DNA from: Rhodothermales bacterium | GTDB taxonomy: Bacteria; Bacteroidota; Rhodothermia; Rhodothermales; VXPQ01 | DNA length: 64,000 bases | Reading direction: 5' to 3' | Assembly (NCBI GenBank): GCA_022825385.1 | Contig: JAJDWX010000012.1 | Coordinates: 148,004 to 212,003 of the forward strand | In this document: in pieces, positions 25,962 through 34,935 of the stretch | How positions within the stretch are numbered: the stretch's first letter is position 1 | Layout: every line of letters begins with the position of its first letter | Notes under the pieces: model-generated | The model's database searches: none | Told to the model about the DNA's origin: nothing | Seen by the model: the letters and a program-made list of their open reading frames with translations, nothing else | Translations under genes and position numbers: made by a program

Positions 25962-25990
25962 TTGACTTCCCGTCGGGAAACCCTATCTTG
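25962..25990 (+). promoter_or_regulatory. Candidate promoter of rho
   Basis: TTGACT (25962-25967), a 16-base spacer, then TATCTTG (25984-25990), about 250 bases before the rho ATG. The same layout occurs before mraZ. The spacer itself contains TTCCC-GTC-GGGAA, a small palindrome. The long leader to 26237 contains no convincing gene and could carry Rho-dependent autoregulation, as is common for rho. Confidence 0.5.
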
Positions 25991-26237
25991 TTACCCGGTT
26001 AGCAAGTTATTGGCGGTACGCTACGCTGCCGAAATCCCCGGTTCCGGCCCCCTTCCCCCTTGGCTGGACCGCAGCAGATTATTCATCCCACCGAGTTTTT
26101 TCTGTCTCCCATCAGACGCGCCTCGCGTCCCTATGCGAAGCCGCAAGCGCAGCGCAGAACTGCTTTCTGATCGCCTGCGCCGGGTTTCGTCCTCCACGCG
26201 GAAGACCCCTTCCGCCTGCAATACCTGATCGACCGCA

Positions 26238-28043
26238 ATGAACATCCACGATTTACAAAAAAAGAAACTCCCGGAACTGAAGGACCTTGCGCGCGGCCTG
26301 GGCCTGAGCGGCTATTCCCAGAGCCGCAAGGAAGACTTGATCTATCGCATCATCGAGGCGAACGCCGAGGTCGTCGCCGGCAACGGCTCCCTGCGCGGGC
26401 GGCCGGCCCGCCCGACTCCGCAGCGCATGCTTCCGCCCGAACGCCGCCCGCGTCCGGAAAACAAGCCTGCCCCCCCCAGAGAAAACCGCCCGGCGGCGGC
26501 CCCCGACAAGCCGCAGCCCGCCCCGTCCGGCGAGGACCGAAAAAATCCGAACGGCGAGCGTCCGCGCCCGGCTCCCGGACAGGATCTGCGGCGAGAAAAA
26601 ACGCCGGCTCCCGACCGCAAACGCCCGGCCCCGCCCGCCAACAATGCGCGGAACAACGGAGGCGGACCCGGCGCGCTGCGGCCCCGCGACGGACAGCGCC
26701 CGCAGCCGAGAAGCGCGGCGGGCGTCGAACGGAAAAGGCCGCCTCGCCGCGAACCCGGCGGAGACGAACGGGAGCGGTCGGACGACCGGCGCATGAAGCG
26801 GCGCGCGCCGGACCCGCGCAAGCATGCCCGCCGGGGCCGGGACCCTCGGGCGCAAGAGGCGCGGCGCAGAAATATCTACGAAGGGCGCCCGGAATACATG
26901 GCCGCCCACGACCCGAGGCGCACGGAACTGGAAGGCATGATCCGCAAAATCGGGGTGCTGGAAGTGCTCCCCGACGGCTACGGTTTCCTGCGTTCGGCGG
27001 AATACAATTACCTCCCCAGCCCGGACGACATTTACGTTTCCCCGTCGCAGATCAAACGGTTCAGTTTGCAGCTGGGAGACACCGTCGATGGAGAAGTGCG
27101 CCCGCCCAAAGAGGGGGAACGGTTCTTTGCGCTCATACAAGTGAATACGATCAACGGGCGCAAACCGGGAGAAATCGAAGAACGGCAAGGATTCGATTAT
27201 CTCACGCCGCTCTACCCCATGGAGCATCTCCGCCTCGAAACGCATGCGGGGGATTACAATACCCGCATCCTCGACTTGTTTACGCCGATCGGGAAAGGCC
27301 AGCGGGCGCTGATCGTGGCGCAGCCGAAAACGGGCAAGACCGTGCTGCTCCAGAAAATAGCCAACGCGATCACGACGAATCATCCGGAAGCGTACCTGAT
27401 CGTGCTGCTCGTGGACGAACGGCCCGAAGAAGTCACGGACATGGAGCGGAACGTACGCGGCGAGGTCATTTCCTCGACCTTCGACCAGAAAGCCGAGCAA
27501 CACGTGCAGGTGGTGGATATCGTGCTGGAGAAAGCCAAGCGCCTGGTGGAGGCCGGGCAGGACGTGGTGATTCTCCTGGACTCCATCACGCGGCTGGCGC
27601 GGGCGAACAACACGGTGACCCCGAACACGGGCAAAACCCTCTCCGGCGGCATGGAGGCGGGCGCCTTGCGCAATCCGAAACGCTTTTTCGGCGCGGCCCG
27701 GAACGTGGAAGAAGGCGGATCGCTGACCATCATCGGGACGGCGCTCATCGATACGGGAAGCCGGATGGACGAGGTCATCTTCGAAGAATTCAAGGGAACC
27801 GGCAACTCGGAAATCGTGCTGGATCGCAACCTCGCCGACCGCCGCATATTCCCCGCGATCAATGTAATCATGTCGGGAACGCGGCGGGAAGAACTGCTTG
27901 TGCCGGACGCCAAACTGGGACGCATCTGGATTCTCCGGAAGCTCCTTGCGGACATGTCGCCTATCGACGCCATGACCTTCCTGCTGGACAAAATGCGGGG
28001 CACCAAAAACAACGACGAATTTCTCGTCACCATGAATTCGTAG
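26238..28043 (+). CDS. rho: Transcription termination factor Rho with Arg/Pro-rich insertion
   Basis: A 601-residue hexameric RNA helicase that ends transcription. Residues 1-45 are the Rho N-terminal helical domain ([20 protein letters not shown]). Residues about 50-220 are a low-complexity linker rich in Arg, Pro, Gly and Asp ([17 protein letters not shown] and similar), absent in E. coli Rho. The cold-shock-like RNA-binding domain follows ([34 protein letters not shown]). The ATPase core has Walker [13 protein letters not shown], Walker B region [14 protein letters not shown] and the Q/R loops ([20 protein letters not shown]). Such linkers occur in Bacteroidota and Actinobacteria and can bind RNA or promote phase separation. 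The next gene starts 6 bases after it. Confidence 0.95.
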   Translation: MNIHDLQKKKLPELKDLARGLGLSGYSQSRKEDLIYRIIEANAEVVAGNGSLRGRPARPTPQRMLPPERRPRPENKPAPPRENRPAAAPDKPQPAPSGEDRKNPNGERPRPAPGQDLRREKTPAPDRKRPAPPANNARNNGGGPGALRPRDGQRPQPRSAAGVERKRPPRREPGGDERERSDDRRMKRRAPDPRKHARRGRDPRAQEARRRNIYEGRPEYMAAHDPRRTELEGMIRKIGVLEVLPDGYGFLRSAEYNYLPSPDDIYVSPSQIKRFSLQLGDTVDGEVRPPKEGERFFALIQVNTINGRKPGEIEERQGFDYLTPLYPMEHLRLETHAGDYNTRILDLFTPIGKGQRALIVAQPKTGKTVLLQKIANAITTNHPEAYLIVLLVDERPEEVTDMERNVRGEVISSTFDQKAEQHVQVVDIVLEKAKRLVEAGQDVVILLDSITRLARANNTVTPNTGKTLSGGMEAGALRNPKRFFGAARNVEEGGSLTIIGTALIDTGSRMDEVIFEEFKGTGNSEIVLDRNLADRRIFPAINVIMSGTRREELLVPDAKLGRIWILRKLLADMSPIDAMTFLLDKMRGTKNNDEFLVTMNS

Positions 28044-28049
28044 GACGCC

Positions 28050-28769
28050 ATGGCGGGGAAGACCGAGGTCCGGGCGCTTTTCTTCGACATGGATGGCGTG
28101 CTCGTGGACGTGTCGCGTTCCTATCGACGCGCCGTGGAAGAAACGGTGGAGGAATTCACGGGCCGGAAACTGCCCCCCGACGCCATCCAGCGCTACAAAA
28201 ACATGGGCGGCTTCAACGACGACTGGGAACTGACCTGCGCCCTCATCGCCGAACAGGGCGCAAGCGCGCCGCTGGCCCGGGTCGTGGACGCTTTCCAGAA
28301 GCGATACCGGGGGGAGAACTGGAACGGCTTCATTGCGCAAGAACCCGCGCTGATGCAAACCGCCACGCTGGACCGGCTCGGCGCGGGCGGGCGCCCCATG
28401 GGCGTGGTAACGGGACGGCCGGACGCGGAAGCAACGTGGACCGTCCGGCGTTTCGGGTGGGAAACGTACTTTCCATGGATCGTGGCCAGGGAGCAGCAGG
28501 GAGACCGCCCCAAACCGGACCCGTTTCCGCTCCGGCGCGCCCTGACGATACTTGCGGCGGCGGGACACGACATTCCCCCTGAACAGGCCGCCTACGTCGG
28601 CGATTCCGTGGACGACATGGCCTGCGCCCGGGACGCCGGGGCGTATGCGATCGGCTTCATTCCTCCATATATCGGAAACAAGGCGGAAATGGCATCTTTG
28701 TTGCAAGAACAGGGGGCGGACGTCGTGATCGACGACCTGAACGCATTGCCGAATATTGTGGACCCATAA
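28050..28769 (+). CDS. HAD-superfamily phosphatase
   Basis: A 239-residue haloacid-dehalogenase-type hydrolase of subfamily IA. Motif I is LFFDMDGVLVDVS (nucleophile and acid Asp about 13 and 15), motif II is GVVTGRPDAEA, motif III Lys is in DRPKPDPFPL, and motif IV is YVGDSVDDMACARDAG. A helical cap lies between motifs I and II. It resembles phosphoglycolate-phosphatase-like enzymes and the group related to histidinol phosphatase; the substrate is not known. It is co-transcribed with rho (6-base gap) and overlaps the next start by one base. Confidence 0.85.
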   Translation: MAGKTEVRALFFDMDGVLVDVSRSYRRAVEETVEEFTGRKLPPDAIQRYKNMGGFNDDWELTCALIAEQGASAPLARVVDAFQKRYRGENWNGFIAQEPALMQTATLDRLGAGGRPMGVVTGRPDAEATWTVRRFGWETYFPWIVAREQQGDRPKPDPFPLRRALTILAAAGHDIPPEQAAYVGDSVDDMACARDAGAYAIGFIPPYIGNKAEMASLLQEQGADVVIDDLNALPNIVDP

Positions 28770-30190
28770 TGCAACGGTACGCCTCGCGCCGGGCGGGGGC
28801 CCTTCTGTACGCCTTCGCTCTCTTCGTTCCCGTATCCGCCGTCGCCCAGACGCCGGATACGCTTCATATACGCCTCGAAACGGCGATCCGGCGGGCGCTG
28901 GACAGGAGCCCGGAAGTAGGCGTCGCCGCCTCGAAAGCGGATTTCGCGCAGGCGCGCGCGCAACTTGCCCGCGCAAGCCGATTCGCCACGGAGTTTTCGC
29001 TCCAGACCGCGCATGCGGCGGCCCCCGGACTGCGCAACCTTCCCGACGGCGTTCCGAGAGACCAGCTGTATCTCTACCCCGAAGTGCAAAACGATTGGGA
29101 ATCCCTGCGCCCGCTGAACCGGTTCGAAACCAGTCTGGTGCAACCGCTCTATACCTGGGGCGCCCTGAAAGGGGCTATCGAAGCGGCGCGGCAGGGCGTA
29201 CGGGTGGAGGAAGCGTCCACAAGCCAACAGAAGATCGACGTAGCGCTCCGCACCGGGACGCTGTACTATAATCTGTTGCTCGCCAGGCAACTGGTCCGGC
29301 TGACCGCGCAGGCAGGCGATATCGTGGAGCAGGCCAAATCCGAAATCCGTCGGCTCCTGGACGAGGGCGCAGAGGACGTGGACGACGCCGACCTGTTCAA
29401 GGTGCTCATTACGGAACAGGAGTTTCTGCGGCGGGTGGTCGAAGTGGAGCAGGGACTGCGCACGGCGCAAAGCGCGCTGGCGCGGCAATTGCTGCTGCCC
29501 GAAGGCGCGCTGCCCGAACCGGAAGACATTGTGCTGGAGCCCATGCCGTTCGCGCTGGATTCGCTGGACGCCTACCTGCGGATGGCCGCGAAGCGCCGCC
29601 CGGAAATCCGGCAGGCGGAGGCGGGGCTGGCGGCGCGGGAAGCGCAAGTCAGGGTTGCGCGCGCCGACTATTTCCCGCAACTTTTCCTGGGGGTGGATTC
29701 GAAAATTACGTTGACCAGCGGACGGCACCGCCAAACGAACGCCTTTGTCAACGATCCATACATTGGACGCAGTTTCCGGACGGGCGTCGGCGTGCGCCTG
29801 TCGCTCAACATGGCGCAAACGCGCGCTAAAGTCGCGCAGGCCAAAGCCCGGCGCAACGAGGTGCGGCACCAGATGACGGCGGCCCGGCAGCTTGTCCTGT
29901 TCGAGGCGGAAGCGGCCTGGCGCAACGTCGTCTCGACGCGCGCCGCCATGAATGCGCAAAACGAAGCCCTGACCATCAGCGGAGAATGGTTGCGCACCGA
30001 GCAAATCAACTTCGATCTCGACCTGGGCGATACGGAAAACCTGGTGGACGCCGTGCGGGCAAACCTCGAACTGAAAGCGGCGTATTACGAGCGCGTGCGC
30101 GCCTTCAATGTCGCCGTGCTTCGGCTATGGGCGGAAACAGGCTGGAGCGCACCCGGAGCGCCCGCCCTGGACCACGCCGACGCGGAATAA
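28769..30190 (+). CDS. TolC-family outer-membrane efflux channel protein
   Basis: A 473-residue protein with a signal peptide (cut after VSAVAQ) and the long paired helices of the TolC fold. Repeats include LETAIRRALDRSPEVGVAAS with RAQLARASRF, and in the second half YLRMAAKRRPEIRQAEAGLA and FRTGVGVRLSLNMAQTRAKV. It forms a trimeric channel through the outer membrane for export or efflux. No membrane-fusion or pump gene is adjacent, so the partner is unknown; mlaC, a lipid-transport gene, follows about 100 bases later. Confidence 0.88.
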   Translation: MQRYASRRAGALLYAFALFVPVSAVAQTPDTLHIRLETAIRRALDRSPEVGVAASKADFAQARAQLARASRFATEFSLQTAHAAAPGLRNLPDGVPRDQLYLYPEVQNDWESLRPLNRFETSLVQPLYTWGALKGAIEAARQGVRVEEASTSQQKIDVALRTGTLYYNLLLARQLVRLTAQAGDIVEQAKSEIRRLLDEGAEDVDDADLFKVLITEQEFLRRVVEVEQGLRTAQSALARQLLLPEGALPEPEDIVLEPMPFALDSLDAYLRMAAKRRPEIRQAEAGLAAREAQVRVARADYFPQLFLGVDSKITLTSGRHRQTNAFVNDPYIGRSFRTGVGVRLSLNMAQTRAKVAQAKARRNEVRHQMTAARQLVLFEAEAAWRNVVSTRAAMNAQNEALTISGEWLRTEQINFDLDLGDTENLVDAVRANLELKAAYYERVRAFNVAVLRLWAETGWSAPGAPALDHADAE

Positions 30191-30293
30191 AGTAAAAAAT
30201 ATGTAATTTGGCATGATTTTTGCCGGGTACTTCTTGAACATAGCATATTTTTGCGCCGCCGCGCGCCGCAAACGCCAAAAAACCGAACCTTTC

Positions 30294-30893
30294 ATGACAC
30301 GCGCCGCCTTTTTCCTCGTCCTCCTGCTTGCCGCCCTGTTCGCCCTGCAGGACCCCGCGCAGGCCCAGAGCCGATCCGACGAAGTACGCCGCTTCCTGGA
30401 GCAGCGGGATCGGGAAATAAAGAGCGTGCTGGGCGACCGGGAGACCTTCACCGACGAACAGCGGGAACAACTGAAACGCGTGATCAACAACGGCATTGAT
30501 TTCGCGGCCATGGGACGCGCGGCGCTGGGGCCTTTCTGGGCCGATACGGCGCCGGACGAGCAGCAGGAATTCGTGGACGTGTTCAGCCAGATCGTGCGGA
30601 ACCAGTCGCTGTCCGACCTGGATGCCTACCGATCCGTGGTTACCTACGAAAACATTGCGGCGGGCGACGAAACGGCGCGCGTAACCACGACTACGGTCTA
30701 CAAGGACATTCCCATGAAAGTGGAATATGTGCTTGGGCGAACGAACGAACAGTGGCAGGTGCAGGACATTATCCTGGACGACGTAAGCACCGCGGACGGG
30801 TATGCGCGATCCTTTCAGGCGGTTGTCCGCAAACGCGGATTCGATTCCCTGATGAACAGTCTTCGGAAAAAACTGGACGGAATGCGTTCGTAG
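30294..30893 (+). CDS. mlaC: MlaC/Ttg2D-family periplasmic phospholipid-binding protein
   Basis: A 199-residue exported protein with signal peptide MTRAAFFLVLLLAALFALQ cut near AQAQS. The body matches the MlaC (toluene tolerance) family: IDFAAMGRAALGPFWADTAP, QQEFVDVFSQIVRNQSL, then YRSVVTYEN and VEYVLGRTNEQWQVQDIILD followed by DVSTADGYARSFQAVVRKRG. MlaC shuttles phospholipids between the outer-membrane MlaA complex and the inner-membrane MlaFEDB transporter. No other mla gene is here. The ATG at 30294 gives the signal peptide; the frame is open further upstream. Confidence 0.88.
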   Translation: MTRAAFFLVLLLAALFALQDPAQAQSRSDEVRRFLEQRDREIKSVLGDRETFTDEQREQLKRVINNGIDFAAMGRAALGPFWADTAPDEQQEFVDVFSQIVRNQSLSDLDAYRSVVTYENIAAGDETARVTTTTVYKDIPMKVEYVLGRTNEQWQVQDIILDDVSTADGYARSFQAVVRKRGFDSLMNSLRKKLDGMRS

Positions 30894-30960
30894 CGGGGCT
30901 GCCGGGCGCAGACGGGGCGCGCGCCGGGGAACAGGAAAACCGGCGCAAACAAAAACAGCC

Positions 30961-31905
30961 ATGGATACTCCGCAAGAAGGCTACGCGCTGCATACGTACG
31001 GCCCGGAACGGTTCGTGCGTCATGCAGCGGCTTCCGCGATGACGCTCAGGCGGCACGACGCGCAGCGGCCTATTGCGCTCTTCTGCCCCGACGCGCACCG
31101 GGAATGCCTGCGCGCGCACGGCAAGGCAGACCTCTTCGAGGAGATCCATACGCTTCCGGAAGAACATGCTTCCATTACGGGTTTCAAACACCACCTGCAC
31201 CGGTTCATGCCGTACGAGCGCACCCTGTTCGCGGATGCGGACATCGTCTGGTGCCGAAACCCGGATCCGCTCTGGAAACAATGGCAAGCGTATCCTTTCA
31301 CGGCGACCGGCCTGGAGCGCGCCGACTTTTTCTTCGGGGGACCCAAAAACTGGCGCATCGCAATCGATGTGCTGCTGGACCGCCGCCGACAGACCATGAA
31401 GCGGTTCGGCATTTCGCATTTTCCGCGCGTGCAGGCGGGCATGATCTACTGCGCAGACCGGGACGTGACGCAAAGCGTGTGCGAAACCGCGGCCTCGCTG
31501 CTTGCCCGCCGCGCCCAAACCCATTTCCGAAGCCGTCTGGACGAGGGGCGCAGCGAGGAAACCTGCGAATGGAGCCTTGCGATGGCCATGAGCCAACGCC
31601 ATCTGGACATTTTCCCCTGGATCCAGGGTCGGCTAAGCCCCCAACTGGACTTCGTGGAGGACTGGACCGTCTTCGATCCTGATTTCCGCGAGGTAACCTA
31701 CCGGTACTACACGGATCGCTCGGTCTATGCGCTGCGCGGCATTCGCAACCGGAAGCTGCGCGCATACCTGATCCGGCTTGTATCCGGCCTGCCCGGGCGA
31801 GGCGATTATCAGGAGTTTACGCCGATCTCGCTGCATTTCAGCTGGTTGCATTACAAAAAGCCCTTCGAGGCGTTTTCCGAGCGGATGTGGGCCCGGCCTG
31901 CCTGA
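30961..31905 (+). CDS. Putative glycosyltransferase (GT-A fold)
   Basis: A 314-residue soluble protein. The segment HRFMPYERTLFADADIVWCR contains a DxD-type metal/sugar-nucleotide site (ADADIV) as in GT-A glycosyltransferases. Its N-terminal part with YGPERFVRHAAASAMTLRRH and ALFCPDAH fits the Rossmann-like donor half. The C-terminus holds FTPISLHFSWLHYKKPFEAF. It probably transfers a sugar to a surface glycan; no specific family is certain. It lies convergent to the large membrane protein gene at 31942. Confidence 0.6.
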   Translation: MDTPQEGYALHTYGPERFVRHAAASAMTLRRHDAQRPIALFCPDAHRECLRAHGKADLFEEIHTLPEEHASITGFKHHLHRFMPYERTLFADADIVWCRNPDPLWKQWQAYPFTATGLERADFFFGGPKNWRIAIDVLLDRRRQTMKRFGISHFPRVQAGMIYCADRDVTQSVCETAASLLARRAQTHFRSRLDEGRSEETCEWSLAMAMSQRHLDIFPWIQGRLSPQLDFVEDWTVFDPDFREVTYRYYTDRSVYALRGIRNRKLRAYLIRLVSGLPGRGDYQEFTPISLHFSWLHYKKPFEAFSERMWARPA

Positions 31906-31941
31906 GCAGCGCGAAAAGCGAACGGGCCGGCTTGCGCGGCG

Positions 31942-33588
31942 CTACTGCCGAAACGCCGCGCGCCACACGAAAGCCGCCTCGGACGGATGCCTGAGCAACA
32001 CGCCGACGAGGAAAAAAAACGCCCAGGAAAACGGATGAAGCAAAGCCCCCAAAACGAGCAGGTAGGCCGGCGCCCGCGTCGCCAGTTGCATATCGAGCAG
32101 AACCTGAACGAAGGAAAAGAGGCCAAGGAATAGCCAGACGACAAGCAGGATAAAACCTGCCCGCCCGCTCGGCTCCGGAAGGGTAGAAATCACCATGGCG
32201 GCGGCCATGGAAAGCAGACAGGACCAGTGGGCCCACACGACGAGCATGTGGACCTGCCGGATGCGCAAAATCCGGGAACCCAGTTGCAAAAGAAGCGACC
32301 AGGCGGCAACCCACAGGACCAGCGCAAGCGCGAAAAGGCACCCCGCAAGCGAAAAGTACAGGAAAGGCCGCCTCAGCATCTCCCCCGTTAGCGCTTGCGT
32401 CAGGGGGGACAGATACTGCATGGCCACCAGGAAAGCGTCGGTGACTTGCAAATGATGCAAGGCCATATAGCCCGTCAGCGCGGTGGCCGCCGCCAGCGCG
32501 AACAAGGCCATCAGGTTGGTTCCGGGGAGAATTTCCCGCTTCGTATACACCGCCTCGACAAAAAAGACGTGCGACCGAAAATATCGGGGCAGCATGTAAC
32601 GAAATCGTGGAGATAACGCATATCCTGTCCCGATGGCAAGGATAACCAGCCAGCCGAAAAGAATAACCCAGGAAACGGATTTGCGCGGCGGTTCGCCCTG
32701 ATCGAAGGCGAAAACCGTCTGGCGGCCCGAAAAAATCCCGGAAACCACGTCGAACGCCACCCGCGCCTGTCCGTCCGCCGCATGCAGCCCGTATTGGCTG
32801 GAGCCCCTCGGCGAACGCGCATCAGACGCAGGGCTGTCCCGCCAGCGATACGCAAAAACCGCTTGTAGCGGACGCCCGAGCAGTTCGGGCAAGGCGTCCT
32901 CGAAATAGCGGGCCTGGCGCTCCGGCGAAAACGGCGCAAGCAGCCCGCGGGGACCGTCGGGGGCGACCCCGATTCCAAGCGCGCCCACGCCCACGGAAGG
33001 CCCGTCCGCCTTGTCCAGCCAATCCGCCGGATCTGGCCTGTCCAGCACGTCTATCAGGACGAAATCCACCACATGCGCGCACGCATCGTCTCTGGAAAAT
33101 CGGGTTACGTAGTAGGTCGATACGCCCGGCGCCGCCGCGCGTACGCGGGCGGCCAATTCATCCAGCGCCGCGCAGGCCGCCGGATCGGACGTATCGCTAT
33201 GGCGGGCAAGTCCTATGGCCCGAATGGAGGGGTGGCGCCGCGTCATGTCCAGGACGCTGTCAAGCGCTTCCCGCGCATGCGCAAGCGTATCTTGCAGCCC
33301 GGAAACCGACAAGCGCGATACGGGCAGGTCCAGGTAGATATGCAGTCCAAGCGCATCGGCGGCGGCCAGCGCATGGCTGTTCTGCGTAAACGAGGCCCGC
33401 ACCGCCTCGACGCCGCCCTCCGCCATGGCGTACATATCCCGCACAGCCTGGACGCTATCCTCTGGCGGCGACCAGACCACGCCCTTTAGCGGCGTTTGCC
33501 GGGCGACGACCGGCGGCGAAAAAAGCGCCGCGGACGTCAACGCCCAGCAGGTCGCTATGTACGCGAAACGGAGCACGGCCATCGGCAA
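31942..33588 (-). CDS. Exported protein with barrel-like domain and C-terminal membrane helices
   Basis: A 548-residue protein. It begins with a signal or first helix (residues 8-28, then VVARQTPLKGVVWSPPEDS). Residues about 30-280 resemble a glycoside-hydrolase-type (beta/alpha) barrel: GVEAVRASFTQNSH, GLHIYLDLPVSRL, HPSIRAIGLARH, VVDFVLIDVLDRP and AVFAYRWRDSP. The catalytic acids are not certain. From residue 310 there are six to seven membrane helices. The layout, an exterior sugar-binding or catalytic domain on a membrane base, is unusual. It lies 13 bases downstream of the ftsZ stop (same strand) and may be the last gene of the dcw transcript. Confidence 0.6.
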   Translation of the reverse strand: MPMAVLRFAYIATCWALTSAALFSPPVVARQTPLKGVVWSPPEDSVQAVRDMYAMAEGGVEAVRASFTQNSHALAAADALGLHIYLDLPVSRLSVSGLQDTLAHAREALDSVLDMTRRHPSIRAIGLARHSDTSDPAACAALDELAARVRAAAPGVSTYYVTRFSRDDACAHVVDFVLIDVLDRPDPADWLDKADGPSVGVGALGIGVAPDGPRGLLAPFSPERQARYFEDALPELLGRPLQAVFAYRWRDSPASDARSPRGSSQYGLHAADGQARVAFDVVSGIFSGRQTVFAFDQGEPPRKSVSWVILFGWLVILAIGTGYALSPRFRYMLPRYFRSHVFFVEAVYTKREILPGTNLMALFALAAATALTGYMALHHLQVTDAFLVAMQYLSPLTQALTGEMLRRPFLYFSLAGCLFALALVLWVAAWSLLLQLGSRILRIRQVHMLVVWAHWSCLLSMAAAMVISTLPEPSGRAGFILLVVWLFLGLFSFVQVLLDMQLATRAPAYLLVLGALLHPFSWAFFFLVGVLLRHPSEAAFVWRAAFRQ

Positions 33589-33601
33589 CCTCGCACCCGT
33601 T

Positions 33602-34861
33602 TCAGTCCATCATTTTACGCAGGAAAGCCGGCGTGTCGGTGTCCTCTTTCCGATTTGGTCCTGGAAGATCGCGACCCAGCCGGTTGATTTTACTGCGCCG
33701 CGTATCCTCTTCCGCCCTCCTGGGCCGTCCGGGTTGTTCCGGCGCGTCGGAATCGTCCTGCCGGAGAATATGGCGGCGCTCGTACGCAGGCTGATCCAGC
33801 GTACGCAAATTATCCTGTCCCTTGTAATTCGGCGGGATTCCCGGCTGGTCCAGCGACACCGTCCGCACATGCCGCTCCGGACTGCGCGACATCCGATCCA
33901 GATCGAATCCCGTAGCAATCACCGTGACCCGGAGGTTATCGCCCATCCCCTCGTCGATCACCGTACCGAAAATGACCTCCACCTCCGACCCCGCTTCTTG
34001 CCGAATGATATCGACCGCCGTACTCACCTCCTGGAATTTTATGTTCTCGCTGGACGTAATATTGACCAGCACATTGCTGGCCCCGGCGATGGAAAGCCCG
34101 TCGAGCAGCGGACTCGAAATGGCGTCGCGGGCCGCCGTTTCGGACCGATTGGACCCGCTCGCCTCCGCAGCCCCCATGACGGCCTGCCCCCCCACTTCCA
34201 TCGTGGTCTTGACGTCCGCAAAGTCAAGGTTGACAAGGCCATGCACGGTGATCAGATCGGATATGCCGCGCGCCGCATTGTAGAGCACATTGTCCACCAT
34301 GCTGAATGCTTCGAGCCAACTGGTCTTGTCGTCCGATATTTCCATCAGGCGCTCGTTGGGAACGACAATCAGCGTGTCGACGATGTCGCGAAGCAGTTCG
34401 ATGCCTTCGTCGGCGGCTTTTCGGCGGCGAACCCCCTCGAAATCGAAAGGCTGCGTGACAATGGCGACGGTCAGGATATGGAGTTTCCGCGCGATCGCAG
34501 CCACCACGGGCGCGCCGCCGGTACCGGTGCCGCCCCCCATGCCCGCGGTAATGAACACCATGTCGAAGCCCTTCAGGGCCTGCTTGATTTCTTCGCGGCT
34601 TTCCTCGATCGCATCGGCGCCGACGGCGGGCCGGGCGCCGGCCCCAAGGCCTTTCGTCAACACGGCGCCCGCCTGGATTTTCACCGGCGAGAGATTTTTG
34701 CGCAGCGCCTGCGAATCCGTATTGATCGCAATGAACTCGACGCCCCGTATTCCGCGGGTGATCATGTCGTTGACGGCGTTGCCGCCCCCGCCGCCTACGC
34801 CCACCACGCATAATTTGGGATTGTCGGTCAACGAGCCGTTGAATTTGAAGGAATTACTCAT
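33602..34861 (-). CDS. ftsZ: Cell division GTPase FtsZ
   Basis: A 419-residue tubulin-like GTPase forming the Z ring. The nucleotide-binding region starts LCVVGVGGGGGNAVNDMI; the tubulin signature GGGTGTG is at residues 109-115; the synergy segment includes NIKFQEVSTAVDIIRQEAGS. A variable linker (about 325-405) rich in Arg/Asp/Pro follows. The C-terminal peptide DTPAFLRKMMD binds FtsA and other partners. ATG at 34861 with GGAGG a few bases upstream. Last division gene of the cluster, 74 bases after ftsA. Confidence 0.97.
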   Translation of the reverse strand: MSNSFKFNGSLTDNPKLCVVGVGGGGGNAVNDMITRGIRGVEFIAINTDSQALRKNLSPVKIQAGAVLTKGLGAGARPAVGADAIEESREEIKQALKGFDMVFITAGMGGGTGTGGAPVVAAIARKLHILTVAIVTQPFDFEGVRRRKAADEGIELLRDIVDTLIVVPNERLMEISDDKTSWLEAFSMVDNVLYNAARGISDLITVHGLVNLDFADVKTTMEVGGQAVMGAAEASGSNRSETAARDAISSPLLDGLSIAGASNVLVNITSSENIKFQEVSTAVDIIRQEAGSEVEVIFGTVIDEGMGDNLRVTVIATGFDLDRMSRSPERHVRTVSLDQPGIPPNYKGQDNLRTLDQPAYERRHILRQDDSDAPEQPGRPRRAEEDTRRSKINRLGRDLPGPNRKEDTDTPAFLRKMMD

Positions 34862-34935
34862 AGGAGGTCTCCAGTATGTACATGGGTGAGGGCCAGCCGG
34901 CGCACAGGTCCGGCGGCGAATAAGGCAATGGGTTG

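Noticed and set aside
25929..26228. 99-codon frame between folC and rho
   Set aside because: It overlaps the end of folC and the promoter, ends just before rho, and shows no domain or ribosome-binding site; treated as leader.
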